Assembly: GCA_028694645.1 (NCBI GenBank)
Contig: JAQVKM010000001.1
Coordinates: 62,001-126,000, forward strand
Direction: 5' to 3'
Length of the DNA stretch: 64,000 nt
Source of the DNA: Bacilli bacterium
GTDB taxonomy: Bacteria > Bacillota_I > Bacilli_A > RF39 > UBA660
Shown: one piece after another, positions 16,872 through 25,959 of the stretch
How the letters are laid out: the number at the start of each line of letters is the position of its first letter
Position numbering within the stretch: position 1 is the stretch's first letter
The notes under the pieces: model-generated
The model's input: only the letters and a program-made list of their open reading frames with translations
What the model was told of the DNA's origin: nothing
The model's database searches: none
Made by a program: the position numbers and the translations under genes

Positions 16872-18035
16872 ATGGAAGATAAAAAAAATTTAAATCCAAT
16901 TGAATTGCAAAAATTAATTAATCAAAATTATAAAATAACAGCTGATGAAGGATTGATACTAAATAATTTAATGTCATATTATGATAATTTAACATCTTCT
17001 CATGAAGAAGAATTAAAAAATTTAACAATAAAAGAACAAGAAGAGTATCAAATTAAATATAATTATGAATTATATTCAAGTAAATATAAAATTCTTTTAA
17101 TGCAAAAAAATATAAGTTATAAATCTTATCATATAAAAAGAATAGGTTTTGTTAGAGATCTAGTTTTAGCTAAAGCGTCTAAACAAACAGAAGAATATAA
17201 AAAAATATTTAGTGAATTTATTGATAAATTAATAGAAGAAATAATGAATGAATTAAAACTTACTATTGAAATATCAAAAACAATACCACATCTTCGTAAT
17301 AGTTGTATTGGATATTTTTTTGAAATATATAAAAAAATACAAATAGAAAGATTTAAATTAGAATTTCAACCTGTTATAAAAAAAATACAAGAACAATATA
17401 ATAGTGATTTAAAAGATATAATTGAAAAAACTAAAAAAATGCCAAATAAAACAGAAATTGAGATTAAAAATATTATATCTAAGAAAAAAGAAATATTAGA
17501 TGAAAAAGTATCAAGAGATACAGCTTTAGCACAAGAAAAATCTATTTCTAAATTAGGAAATCAAAATAATATAAAAAAATCTGAGTTAACATACAATAAA
17601 ATTTTAGATTTAATAGAAAATGTTAATGAATTTTTTAAAAAAAGTAAAAATGATGGTAGTATGTTAAATGCAGAATCAACAACTGTAAGAAATATAGAAA
17701 AATTGGAAAAAGAATTTGATATTATAGCAGAATATTTAAAAAAATTTAATGATAATGAAGTTGAAAAAAATAAGGAACAAAATAACCAATTAAGAAACTT
17801 AATTGACACATATTTAAAATATCAGAATGTCAAATTAGAAAATGTTAATATTGATAAAAGTAATGAAAAATTAAATCAAATATTAAAACAAAATAGTTGT
17901 ATTAACTCTTATAAAGGAGTCATAACAACAGGACAATTAGCTAGTGATAATGGAATTAATCTTTTAGATGATTTAATAGAAATATCGGATTTAAATCAAT
18001 TTAAAGATATTTCCTTAAAAGCTAAATCATCATAA
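16872..18035 (+). CDS. Unknown coiled-coil protein
   Basis: A 387-residue hydrophilic, almost wholly helical protein without signal peptide or membrane helix. Heptad-like Leu/Ile spacing is clear in about residues 165-245 and 255-340. I do not recognise a family. GGAG precedes the ATG. It lies between the HEPN pair and another coiled-coil gene but has a terminator on each side, so it is probably transcribed alone. Base composition does not differ visibly from neighbours. Confidence 0.7.
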   Translation: MEDKKNLNPIELQKLINQNYKITADEGLILNNLMSYYDNLTSSHEEELKNLTIKEQEEYQIKYNYELYSSKYKILLMQKNISYKSYHIKRIGFVRDLVLAKASKQTEEYKKIFSEFIDKLIEEIMNELKLTIEISKTIPHLRNSCIGYFFEIYKKIQIERFKLEFQPVIKKIQEQYNSDLKDIIEKTKKMPNKTEIEIKNIISKKKEILDEKVSRDTALAQEKSISKLGNQNNIKKSELTYNKILDLIENVNEFFKKSKNDGSMLNAESTTVRNIEKLEKEFDIIAEYLKKFNDNEVEKNKEQNNQLRNLIDTYLKYQNVKLENVNIDKSNEKLNQILKQNSCINSYKGVITTGQLASDNGINLLDDLIEISDLNQFKDISLKAKSS

Positions 18036-18048
18036 ATAAAAATATTAC

Positions 18049-18075
18049 AAAACAATATAAAAAGTTGTTTTTTTT
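18049..18075 (+). terminator. Weak rho-independent terminator
   Basis: A 7-bp stem (AAAACAA / TTGTTTT) with 9-base loop followed by a T-run. Confidence 0.5.
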
Positions 18076-18076
18076 A

Positions 18077-18105
18077 TTGATAAAAGGGTTCTTATATGCT
18101 ATAAT
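18077..18105 (+). promoter_or_regulatory. Sigma-A promoter
   Basis: TTGATA (18077-18082) and TATAAT (18100-18105) with a 17-base spacer, 35 bases before the DUF1292-like gene. Confidence 0.6.
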
Positions 18106-18140
18106 TAATAAGAATAGGAAAGTATGCAAGGAGGATATTT

Positions 18141-19697
18141 ATGGCAGAAGAAAAATTATTAAGACAGATGATTATGTATAAAGATAAAAATGGGATAGAA
18201 AAATTTGCAGAAGTATTATGTGCTTTTGAAGTTGGAGAAGATAAAAACAAATATGTAGTATATACTACTGATGATATGGATGAAATAGAAGAAGGTAAAA
18301 CAGATAAAACAAGTTCTAAAATTGTTTTAGTTTCTGAAATAAAAGAAGGAGAAATTGTTAAATTTGAAGGAATATCTGAAGAATTATGGACTGGTTTAAT
18401 TAGCAAAATAATTATTACTCTAGCTCAAATTTGTAGTGGAGATAATATTAATTATGAAGCAACAATTAAAGCTAATATGAATTTTGATAACTTCAACCTT
18501 ATAAATATAGATAATATTATTAAAGATAAAAAAATAATAGAAATTAGCGAAACAATTACTAAAAATGCAGCTCCTGTATACTATTTAAATATTATTAAAA
18601 AAGTTAATTTAGAATATGCTATGTTAAAACAAGAAGAAACTGTTTTAGAAAACCAAATTAACACAAAAATGGAAGAAGATAATAATCAAAGTAAAGAACC
18701 GATGATAGAAGAATCTACAGAAGAAAAAAATGAAGATTATCAAATAGAACCAGAATTAAAAGAAGTTCTTGATCAAATAGCTTTAGATGTTAAAAAAGCA
18801 GTGATTGAAGAACCAAGTGAAAATTTATCTTCAGCAGAAGAAGTATCACAACTTGATTTATCTTTATCACAATCAGAAAAAGAATTTGATGACGCTATTT
18901 TATCAGCTTATAAAGATTCTGAAAAAATAAAAAATGAAATGCTAATAAGTATTGAACAAGAACCAATTAATTATTTAAGAAATATTGTTAATACAATGCA
19001 ACAAATGCATGATGAAACAATAAAAAAATTAACAGAGGCAAGTAAAAAATGTATTAAAGATAAAGAAACAACAATAGTTTCAGATTATCAAAAAGAAGCT
19101 CAAGAAATAGCTTCAAAAACAGAAGAATTACTTAATAAATATAAAGATTTAAGTGTTAAATTTGAACAAGCAGAAAATGAAATTAAGGATTACTATAATG
19201 AAAATATAGATTTGAAAAAAGCAATTTTTGATAAAGATGAAACAATTAGAGAATTAGGCGTAAGAGTTAATGAACAACAAATTACAAATGATTCACTATT
19301 AGATACAATATCTAAAAAAGAAGAAATTATATTAGAGCAAAAACAAAAAATAGATGATATGCAAGAAAAAGAAAATAAAACACAACTTGAAAATTTGGAA
19401 TTAAAAAAACAACTTGAAAATTCACAAAAAGAAAATAATGAAAATAAATTAAGTTTTGAAAAACAATTAAATGAAAAAGACTCTATAATTAAAGAAAAAA
19501 ATATTAAAAATTTAACTGATGAAAATGTTATAAATACATTAACAAATCAAATAAATTCTAAAAATATTGAACTTAGAGAATTAACAGATAGAAATACAGA
19601 ACTTCAAAATCTAGTCTCAAATATAAAAAATGCTGTTGGAGTATCAGGAACTATATCTTTTGAAAATCCAACTGATGGAAACACTAAAACAAAATAA
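18141..19697 (+). CDS. DUF1292-like N-terminus with long coiled coil
   Basis: A 518-residue protein. Residues about 8-95 (QMIMYKDKNGIEKFAEVLCA, then KYVVYTTDDMDEIEEGK and FEGISEELWTGL) match the pattern of DUF1292, a small acidic domain found in Firmicutes. Residues 150-265 are acidic linker and residues about 295-490 form an extended coiled coil with regular heptads. No signal peptide or membrane helix. Such proteins may act as scaffolds, but no function is known. AAGGAGG precedes the ATG. A bidirectional terminator shared with the convergent phosphatidyltransferase follows. Confidence 0.7.
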   Translation: MAEEKLLRQMIMYKDKNGIEKFAEVLCAFEVGEDKNKYVVYTTDDMDEIEEGKTDKTSSKIVLVSEIKEGEIVKFEGISEELWTGLISKIIITLAQICSGDNINYEATIKANMNFDNFNLINIDNIIKDKKIIEISETITKNAAPVYYLNIIKKVNLEYAMLKQEETVLENQINTKMEEDNNQSKEPMIEESTEEKNEDYQIEPELKEVLDQIALDVKKAVIEEPSENLSSAEEVSQLDLSLSQSEKEFDDAILSAYKDSEKIKNEMLISIEQEPINYLRNIVNTMQQMHDETIKKLTEASKKCIKDKETTIVSDYQKEAQEIASKTEELLNKYKDLSVKFEQAENEIKDYYNENIDLKKAIFDKDETIRELGVRVNEQQITNDSLLDTISKKEEIILEQKQKIDDMQEKENKTQLENLELKKQLENSQKENNENKLSFEKQLNEKDSIIKEKNIKNLTDENVINTLTNQINSKNIELRELTDRNTELQNLVSNIKNAVGVSGTISFENPTDGNTKTK

Positions 19698-19720
19698 AAA
19701 ACAGGTTAACTGTTTTTTTT
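19697..19720. terminator. Bidirectional terminator
   Basis: AAAAACAG / CTGTTTTT stem with a 5-base loop and T-run, between the convergent coiled-coil and phosphatidyltransferase genes. Confidence 0.75.
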
Positions 19721-20390
19721 AGTATATATCATCTTTTTCAACATCAAATATTTTATCTTGAAAATCTCTTAAATTATCAATAATCATAGTTTTATCAAGT
19801 TCATATTCTAAATCTTTATCATGCATTATTTCATTATGTACTTGATTATCTTCAATTTTTGGTTTATTTTTTTTCTTATAAAGATAATTAAATAAATAAC
19901 ATATTATACTTAATATTTGTAAATTGATTGTTGTATATGATAATGAATATACTATTTTATTCATATCAAATAATAATATAGAAATCATACCAATTACAAT
20001 AGTTGTAAATAATAAAGCAGTTTTGATTTTGCCTATATATAAAGATTCTGTTCTTCTACTTTTATAATGATAATATAAATTAGCTGAACCTATAATAATT
20101 TCTAAAATCAATATATATTTAAACAAAGTAAATTTTTTTATTAATGACCATACAAGTCCAATAACAAATATTTTATCAGCTACTGCATCTAATTTAGCTC
20201 CAGTATTAGAAACAGTATTCCATTTACGAGCTAATCTTCCATCAAAGAAATCTGTTATAGCTGCGATTAAAACTAAAAAAACAACAATTTTAGTATTTCC
20301 TATTACACCTAATATTATAATTATAGGGGTCAAAATAATTCTTGTTAGGGTTAAAATATTTGGAATCATTATTTTATATTTATTATCCAT
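19719..20390 (-). CDS. pgsA: CDP-alcohol phosphatidyltransferase (PgsA-like)
   Basis: A 223-residue membrane enzyme with the full signature DGRLARKWNTVSNTGAKLD followed by AVADK, i.e. DGx2ARx8Gx3Dx3D, in which the Asp residues bind the metal and CDP-diacylglycerol. PgsA makes phosphatidylglycerophosphate from CDP-diacylglycerol and glycerol-3-phosphate at the cytoplasmic face. About six hydrophobic segments are present; the C-terminal 45 residues are a charged tail longer than usual. ATG 20390 is preferred because CGGAGG lies at the right distance on the minus strand. The symbol is the most likely member; cardiolipin-synthase-type CDP-alcohol enzymes share the motif. Confidence 0.8.
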   Translation of the reverse strand: MDNKYKIMIPNILTLTRIILTPIIIILGVIGNTKIVVFLVLIAAITDFFDGRLARKWNTVSNTGAKLDAVADKIFVIGLVWSLIKKFTLFKYILILEIIIGSANLYYHYKSRRTESLYIGKIKTALLFTTIVIGMISILLFDMNKIVYSLSYTTINLQILSIICYLFNYLYKKKNKPKIEDNQVHNEIMHDKDLEYELDKTMIIDNLRDFQDKIFDVEKDDIY

Positions 20391-20500
20391 ATTAATCCTC
20401 CGTATCATTTACATTTTAACATTAAATTAAATTTTTATCAATATGAATAAAATTTAATTTAGTTAATATAATTTAATGTATTAATTAATTTTAATACAAT

Positions 20501-20535
20501 GGAAAACCATAGTGTTTATGGTTTTCCTTTTATTT
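20501..20535 (+). terminator. Orphan terminator-like hairpin
   Basis: A perfect 11-bp stem (GGAAAACCATA / TATGGTTTTCC) with loop GTGTT followed by TTTTATTTT. It stands between divergent genes, so no annotated plus-strand gene ends here. Confidence 0.6.
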
Positions 20536-20643
20536 TATAACAACACATGTAAATATATGACAAATATCATTAAATTTGATTGTCAATATATGTTGTTTTT
20601 TGTTATAATTAATATGCAATTAAGTAGTAAGGAGGTAATGATT

Positions 20644-22422
20644 ATGAAAAATATTTTAAAATTTATTGTAGTTTTAACTTTAATTTCTTTTATCATACCT
20701 TCTTTTAAAGTTTTAGGGGTTACAACTGGTTATATTACAAAAATAACATCGTTTAAAACTTTGGCTAATGAGGCAGGAACGAATGTATTATTATCTTTAG
20801 ATCCAGGTGATAAAATTTCGATTTTATCTTCTGTTGTTGTATCAACAAATACATCAGTTTGTGTTTCTGGTTATTATCAAGTTAGTTTCTATTGGGAAAA
20901 CTATAATCAAAAAACATATACTGGATATGTTTGTGCTGACAATGTTCAAGTCAATATAGATGTAAATAAATATGCTGAAGAATTTACAATAAATAAAATT
21001 CCTCAAATTTATTGGGAAAAATTAACATTGTTAAAAGACCTGCATCCTAATTGGATATTTAAAGGTTATGAAACTAATTTAGACTGGAATGCTGCAATAT
21101 CTGCTGAAAGTAATTTTGGAATGAGTGCAGTTCAAAGTTCAAACCCTATATATTTATCATTAGATCAAGGTTCATATGATGTTGCCACAAATACTTATAA
21201 CCAATTACCAGAAGGTGGTGGATGGTATTATGCAAATAAGCAAACTGTTGCTTATTATATGGATCCAAGGAATTTCTTAACTGAAAAAGAAATATTTATG
21301 TTTGAAAATCTAGGTTATAATGCAGCTTATCAAACATTAGAAGTTGTTCAAAATATTTTAAAAAATACAGCTTTATATAATTATGCAAATATTTTTATAG
21401 AAGCAGCAACATATAATGGAAATAATATAAGTCCTGTATCATTAGCTGCTAGTGCTAGACAGGAAGTTGTCACTGGAGATGGAACTCTTAGTAATTCAGC
21501 TAATGGTAATGGAAAAATTGATGGTATATCATATTATAATGTATATAATATAGGAGCTGCATCATCATGTGAATCAGCAATAGCGTGTGGTATTAATTAT
21601 GCTTCTGGATATATTCAAACTTTAAAATTGACAACATATTCAAGACCATGGACGACAATTGAAGCTGCTATAAAAGGTGGTGCTGAATTTAAAGCACAAG
21701 CTTATATTAATAAAGGTCAAAATACCATTTATTTTAAAAAATACAATGTAACAAGTAATAAAACATATTCAAATCAATATATGACTAATGTAGCAGCAGC
21801 CGTATCAGAAGGAGTAATATCATATAATGGATATTCTAAAATATCAGGACTTCTTGATAATGCTTTGGAATTTACAATTCCTGTGTATAATAATATGCCA
21901 ACTTCTGCGGCTAGTTTACCAACTGCTATTGATCAAGAAGCATTAGATAAAGCTAAAGAAGAAGCTAATTCATCTTCTTCAAAAACAATCTCTGAGATTA
22001 TTATAGGTGGTGGATATACATATAATACTAATTATATAACAAATATAGGCATAGGATCAAAAGCGTCACTTATAATTTCTAATTTAACTAATTCTGGTGC
22101 AACTGTTAATATTTCTACTACAAATAGCAATGGAACTTATAATTTAAGTGGAGACTCTAAAGTGGGAACTGGAGATATAATAACAATCACAAGTGGAAAT
22201 ACAACAGAGTCATTTAGAATAGTGATAAAAGGAGATGCAGATGGTGATGGTAGCGTAAACGCTGTTGATTATGTAAAGGTTAGAAATTATATTATGGGTT
22301 CATCAAGTTTAAATGGATCTTATAAATTAGCATCTGATGTAAATAATGATGGTAGCATAAATGCAGTTGACTATGTTAATATAAAAAATTATATTATGGG
22401 TAATGCAAGCGTGCTAAAATAG
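20644..22422 (+). CDS. Secreted glucosaminidase with SH3-like and dockerin domains
   Basis: A 592-residue exported protein: signal peptide (1-27), SH3b-like domain (about 28-110), an endo-beta-N-acetylglucosaminidase domain (about 120-430) and a C-terminal type I dockerin-like module (530-592). In the glucosaminidase part, SPVSLAASARQEVV supplies the likely catalytic Glu and YYNVYNIGA the NIGA-type loop. The dockerin shows two calcium-loop repeats, GDADGDGSVNAVDYVKVRNY and SDVNNDGSINAVDYVNIKNY. It should cut peptidoglycan glycan strands and be docked by a cohesin-type partner, possibly the next gene. AAGGAGG selects ATG 20644. Confidence 0.85.
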   Translation: MKNILKFIVVLTLISFIIPSFKVLGVTTGYITKITSFKTLANEAGTNVLLSLDPGDKISILSSVVVSTNTSVCVSGYYQVSFYWENYNQKTYTGYVCADNVQVNIDVNKYAEEFTINKIPQIYWEKLTLLKDLHPNWIFKGYETNLDWNAAISAESNFGMSAVQSSNPIYLSLDQGSYDVATNTYNQLPEGGGWYYANKQTVAYYMDPRNFLTEKEIFMFENLGYNAAYQTLEVVQNILKNTALYNYANIFIEAATYNGNNISPVSLAASARQEVVTGDGTLSNSANGNGKIDGISYYNVYNIGAASSCESAIACGINYASGYIQTLKLTTYSRPWTTIEAAIKGGAEFKAQAYINKGQNTIYFKKYNVTSNKTYSNQYMTNVAAAVSEGVISYNGYSKISGLLDNALEFTIPVYNNMPTSAASLPTAIDQEALDKAKEEANSSSSKTISEIIIGGGYTYNTNYITNIGIGSKASLIISNLTNSGATVNISTTNSNGTYNLSGDSKVGTGDIITITSGNTTESFRIVIKGDADGDGSVNAVDYVKVRNYIMGSSSLNGSYKLASDVNNDGSINAVDYVNIKNYIMGNASVLK

Positions 22423-22431
22423 GAGGATAAA

Positions 22432-23901
22432 ATGAAAAAGGGTTTAAAAGGATTAGTAATAGGTTTTTTAGCATTTATCTTATTTCAAGCAAATGCTATA
22501 GCGGGAACACTAAATATATATGCCAGTACAACATCAACAACAGTTGGGTCTAGCGTTGTTGTTACGGTAAAAGCACCAGATCTAGCTGGTAAATTTTCAA
22601 TAACATCTTCAAATGGATCAGTATTATCAGGAGGATCGTCATCTGTATTTTTAGATCAAAGTCAAGTGACTTATACATTTGCTGCCAATGCGGCAGGAAC
22701 GGCTACAATCACTGTAACACCAATTGATGCGGCTGATTATTCAGGTAATGTTTTTACTACTAGCAAATCTGTAACAGTAACAGTAAAAAATAAAGTAGTA
22801 GTAGTTTTATCAACTGATAATAGTTTATCTTCTCTAGGAATTGATGGTTCTGAATTATCACCCACATTTAGTAAAGACACTTTAGAATATTCAGTTGAAT
22901 TAAAGCCAGAAACAACAAGTGTTAATATAAATGCTGTTACATCAGATGATGGAGCAACAATATCTGGCAATGGAGCAAGAGAAGTAACGGATGGAGATAA
23001 TAGATTAGAAATTATTGTTACATCTGAAAGTGGGTCAACTAGAACGTATGTAATTAATGCAAAGGTAGCAGAATATAATCCAATTGAAATAGAATATAAT
23101 AATGAAAAATATACAGTTATAAGAAAAAAATCATCTTTGACAGCACCAAACAACTATACAGAAACAACAGTTAAAATAAACGATGAAGAAGTACCAGCTT
23201 TTAAATCAGAAGTAACAGGATATTTATTAATAGGGTTAAAAGATTCTAAAGGTAATTCTAATTTATATATATATGATGAAGAAAATAAGACATATACTTT
23301 ATATAAGGAATATACTTTCAACGGAATAATTTTAAGCCCAATGGAATTAAATAAAAAAGATATTCCTAAAGGATATAGTCAAGTTAAAATAAATTATAAT
23401 GATCAAGAAATAACAGCTTATAAATTAACTGAAAATTCTGATTATGCTTTAATATATGGAATGAATGTTGAAACAGGAGAAAAACATATTTATATGTATA
23501 ATTCAATAGAAGATACAGTTCAAATATATAATACAGAAGAAATAAAATTTTTAAAGCAAGGATTAGATTTATATTTAAAAATAATTATTGGTTTAATAGC
23601 TGTATCTGTAATTTTATTTTTAACAATTATAATAATTATTTTTAAAAAAGCTAAAAGAAATAAAAATGAAAAACAAGATAATAATGAAGTTTCAGTAGAG
23701 AAAGAAATAACAGATTATACTGAAATGAGAAGGAAAGAATTATCTAAAAAAGAAATAAAACAAAAAGAAAAAGAAAATAGAAAAAAAGAAAAACAAGAGT
23801 TAAAAGAAGCTAAAAGAAAAAACAAGAATAAAAAATCTCTTTTTGTAGATGAAGATGATGTTAAAGTAGAAAAAATAGATATGAACAATAGATCATTTTA
23901 G
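22432..23901 (+). CDS. Membrane-anchored beta-sandwich surface protein
   Basis: A 489-residue exported protein: signal peptide (about 1-24), a first beta-sandwich domain (about 25-120; SVVVTVKAPDLAGKFSITSS), a cadherin-like beta-sandwich domain (about 125-207; LSSLGIDGSELSPTFSKDTL and a DNRLEIIVTSESG ending), a third unassigned domain (about 208-370), one membrane helix (about 381-405) and an 80-residue Lys/Glu-rich cytoplasmic tail. It starts nine bases after the dockerin-bearing glucosaminidase with AGGAGG, so the two are co-expressed. The first domain occupies the place of a cohesin and could bind the dockerin; I cannot confirm it is a cohesin. A terminator overlaps the stop. Confidence 0.75.
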   Translation: MKKGLKGLVIGFLAFILFQANAIAGTLNIYASTTSTTVGSSVVVTVKAPDLAGKFSITSSNGSVLSGGSSSVFLDQSQVTYTFAANAAGTATITVTPIDAADYSGNVFTTSKSVTVTVKNKVVVVLSTDNSLSSLGIDGSELSPTFSKDTLEYSVELKPETTSVNINAVTSDDGATISGNGAREVTDGDNRLEIIVTSESGSTRTYVINAKVAEYNPIEIEYNNEKYTVIRKKSSLTAPNNYTETTVKINDEEVPAFKSEVTGYLLIGLKDSKGNSNLYIYDEENKTYTLYKEYTFNGIILSPMELNKKDIPKGYSQVKINYNDQEITAYKLTENSDYALIYGMNVETGEKHIYMYNSIEDTVQIYNTEEIKFLKQGLDLYLKIIIGLIAVSVILFLTIIIIIFKKAKRNKNEKQDNNEVSVEKEITDYTEMRRKELSKKEIKQKEKENRKKEKQELKEAKRKNKNKKSLFVDEDDVKVEKIDMNNRSF

Positions 23902-23914
23902 TGATCTATTTTTT
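23888..23914 (+). terminator. Rho-independent terminator overlapping the stop codon
   Basis: ATAGATCA / TGATCTAT stem with loop TTTTAG containing the TAG stop, then TTTTTT. Confidence 0.8.
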
Positions 23915-23986
23915 GTTATAAAAAATATGAAAATATCATATTATATGATATAATAATATCAACAAAATAGAAAAAGGTGATGGTAT

Positions 23987-25078
23987 TTGAGAGTTATCAT
24001 AAGTGCAGGAGGAACAGGAGGACATATTTATCCTGCTCTAGCTATTATAAACAAAATAAAAGAAACAGAACCTGATAGTGAATTTTTATATATAGGAACT
24101 CATAATAGAATGGAAAAAGATATTATACCAAAATATAATATTCCATTTGAAACAATAGAAATATATGGTTTTAATAGAAAAAATATACTTAAAAATATTA
24201 AAACAATTAAATATTTTAATTTAGCTATAAAAAAATGTAAAAAATTAATAAAAGAATTTAATCCAGATGTTGTAGTTGGTGTTGGAGGATATGTAACAGG
24301 ACCAGTTATTTATGCAGCTAAAAAACTAGGATATAAAACTTTTATACATGAACAAAATAGTATACCAGGAAAAGCAAATATATTTTTAAGTAAATACGCT
24401 GATAAAATAGGTATATCTTTTAAATCAACAATCAAGGAATTTCCAGAATACAAAACAATATATACAGGAAACCCTTGTAGCGAAGATGCTATAAAAAAAG
24501 AAATAATTCCAAAAGAAAAATTCAAATTAAATCAAAATAAAAAATTAGTTTTAATAGTAATGGGTTCTCTTGGTTCTAGTAGAATGACTGATATTTTGAT
24601 AAAAACAATTAACTTATTTAATAATAAAGAATATGAAATATTATTTGTTACAGGAAAAGACTCATACGAAAATATTAAAAATGTTAAAATTCCAAACAAT
24701 GTTAAAATAGTTCCTTATATTGAAAATATGACAGGTATAATGAAAAATACAGATTTAATTGTATCAAGAGCTGGAGCTTCAACAATGAGCGAAATAATAG
24801 CACTTAATATTCCATCTATATTAATACCAAGTCCATATGTACCAAATAATCATCAATATAAAAATGCTATGGATTTAGTAAATAAAAATGCAGCATTTAT
24901 TATTGAAGAAAAGGATTTGAAAAAAGATACTTTAGTAAGAAAAATAGATCAAATAATCAATGATGAAAAAATAATTAAAGAAATTAAACAAAATTTAGAA
25001 TTACTAGCTGTAAAAGATAGTGGAACAAGAATATACAATGTTTTAAAAGAATTGAGCGAACAAAATGAAAAAAATTGA
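23987..25078 (+). CDS. murG: UDP-N-acetylglucosamine transferase MurG
   Basis: A 363-residue membrane-associated glycosyltransferase that adds GlcNAc to lipid I to form lipid II. Signature blocks are present in order: ISAGGTGGHIYPALAI (residues 5-20), VGVGGYVTGPVI, FIHEQNSIPGKAN, and VSRAGASTMSEI (UDP-GlcNAc site). Length is normal. The start is TTG 23987, preceded by AAAAGGTGA; the nearby ATG is out of frame. The 3' end overlaps murB by 14 bases. With murB and ftsQ it forms a wall/division operon comparable to part of the dcw cluster. Confidence 0.95.
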   Translation: MRVIISAGGTGGHIYPALAIINKIKETEPDSEFLYIGTHNRMEKDIIPKYNIPFETIEIYGFNRKNILKNIKTIKYFNLAIKKCKKLIKEFNPDVVVGVGGYVTGPVIYAAKKLGYKTFIHEQNSIPGKANIFLSKYADKIGISFKSTIKEFPEYKTIYTGNPCSEDAIKKEIIPKEKFKLNQNKKLVLIVMGSLGSSRMTDILIKTINLFNNKEYEILFVTGKDSYENIKNVKIPNNVKIVPYIENMTGIMKNTDLIVSRAGASTMSEIIALNIPSILIPSPYVPNNHQYKNAMDLVNKNAAFIIEEKDLKKDTLVRKIDQIINDEKIIKEIKQNLELLAVKDSGTRIYNVLKELSEQNEKN

Positions 25079-25949
25079 AAATTTAAAAATAGGTAAAATA
25101 TTAAATGATATTTCATTAGAAAAATATACAACTTATAAATTAAAAGAAAAAGCTAAAATGATAATTATACCAGATGATATTAATAAGTTAATAGAATTAA
25201 TTAAATATTTAGAAATTAAAAAAATAAAATATAAAATTATTGGAGAAGGATCCAATTTAATATTTGATAAAAATTATGATGGTGTCTTAATTAAATTAGA
25301 AAAAATAGATGATTTAAAAATAAATAATAATATTATAACAGTAGGAGCTGGATATTCATTAATTAAATTAGCTTTAAAAGTATCTAAATTAGGATTAACA
25401 GGAATGGAATTTGCAACAGGAATTCCAGGAACAGTAGGTGGAGCTGTATTTAATAATGCAGGAGCTTATAAAAGTGATATGGGATATATAGTTCATTCTA
25501 TAAAAGTATTAACCCCAGATAAAAAAATAGAAACTTTATATAATAAAGATTTAAATTATCATTATCGTACTTCATTTTTAAAAGAACATCCAGAATATAT
25601 ATGTTTAGAAGCTAAAATAATTTTAAAAAAAGGAAAAAAAGAAGCTATAATGGAAGTAATTAATGATAGAAGACTAAGACGAATAGAAGCTCAACCTTTA
25701 AATTATCCATCAGCTGGATCAGTATTTAGAAATCCGGATAATAATTTTGCAGGAAAATTAATAGAAGATGTTGGATTTAAAGGGAAAATAATTGGTGGAG
25801 CTAAGGTAAGTGAAAAACATGCTAATTTTATTGTTAATTATAATAATGCTAAAGGTTCAGATATAGTAACTTTAATAAATCAAATAAAAGAAAATGTAAA
25901 AAATAAATTTAATATAGAATTAATATTAGAACAAGAAATAGTTGATTAA
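25065..25949 (+). CDS. murB: UDP-N-acetylenolpyruvoylglucosamine reductase MurB
   Basis: A 294-residue FAD enzyme that reduces UDP-GlcNAc-enolpyruvate to UDP-MurNAc with NADPH. FAD-binding motifs IGEGSNLIF and GIPGTVGGAVFNNAGAY, the HYRTSFLKE block, and YPSAGSVFRNP with the proton-donor Ser are visible. It lacks the insert of E. coli-type MurB, so it is the shorter Bacillus-like (type II) form. It overlaps the end of murG by 14 bases, indicating translational coupling, and is followed 10 bases later by ftsQ. Confidence 0.95.
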   Translation: MKKIENLKIGKILNDISLEKYTTYKLKEKAKMIIIPDDINKLIELIKYLEIKKIKYKIIGEGSNLIFDKNYDGVLIKLEKIDDLKINNNIITVGAGYSLIKLALKVSKLGLTGMEFATGIPGTVGGAVFNNAGAYKSDMGYIVHSIKVLTPDKKIETLYNKDLNYHYRTSFLKEHPEYICLEAKIILKKGKKEAIMEVINDRRLRRIEAQPLNYPSAGSVFRNPDNNFAGKLIEDVGFKGKIIGGAKVSEKHANFIVNYNNAKGSDIVTLINQIKENVKNKFNIELILEQEIVD

Positions 25950-25959
25950 GAGGGATAAT

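Noticed and set aside
22737..23153. Antisense open frame within the beta-sandwich protein gene
   Set aside because: No ribosome-binding site, no recognisable product, and the plus strand is clearly coding.
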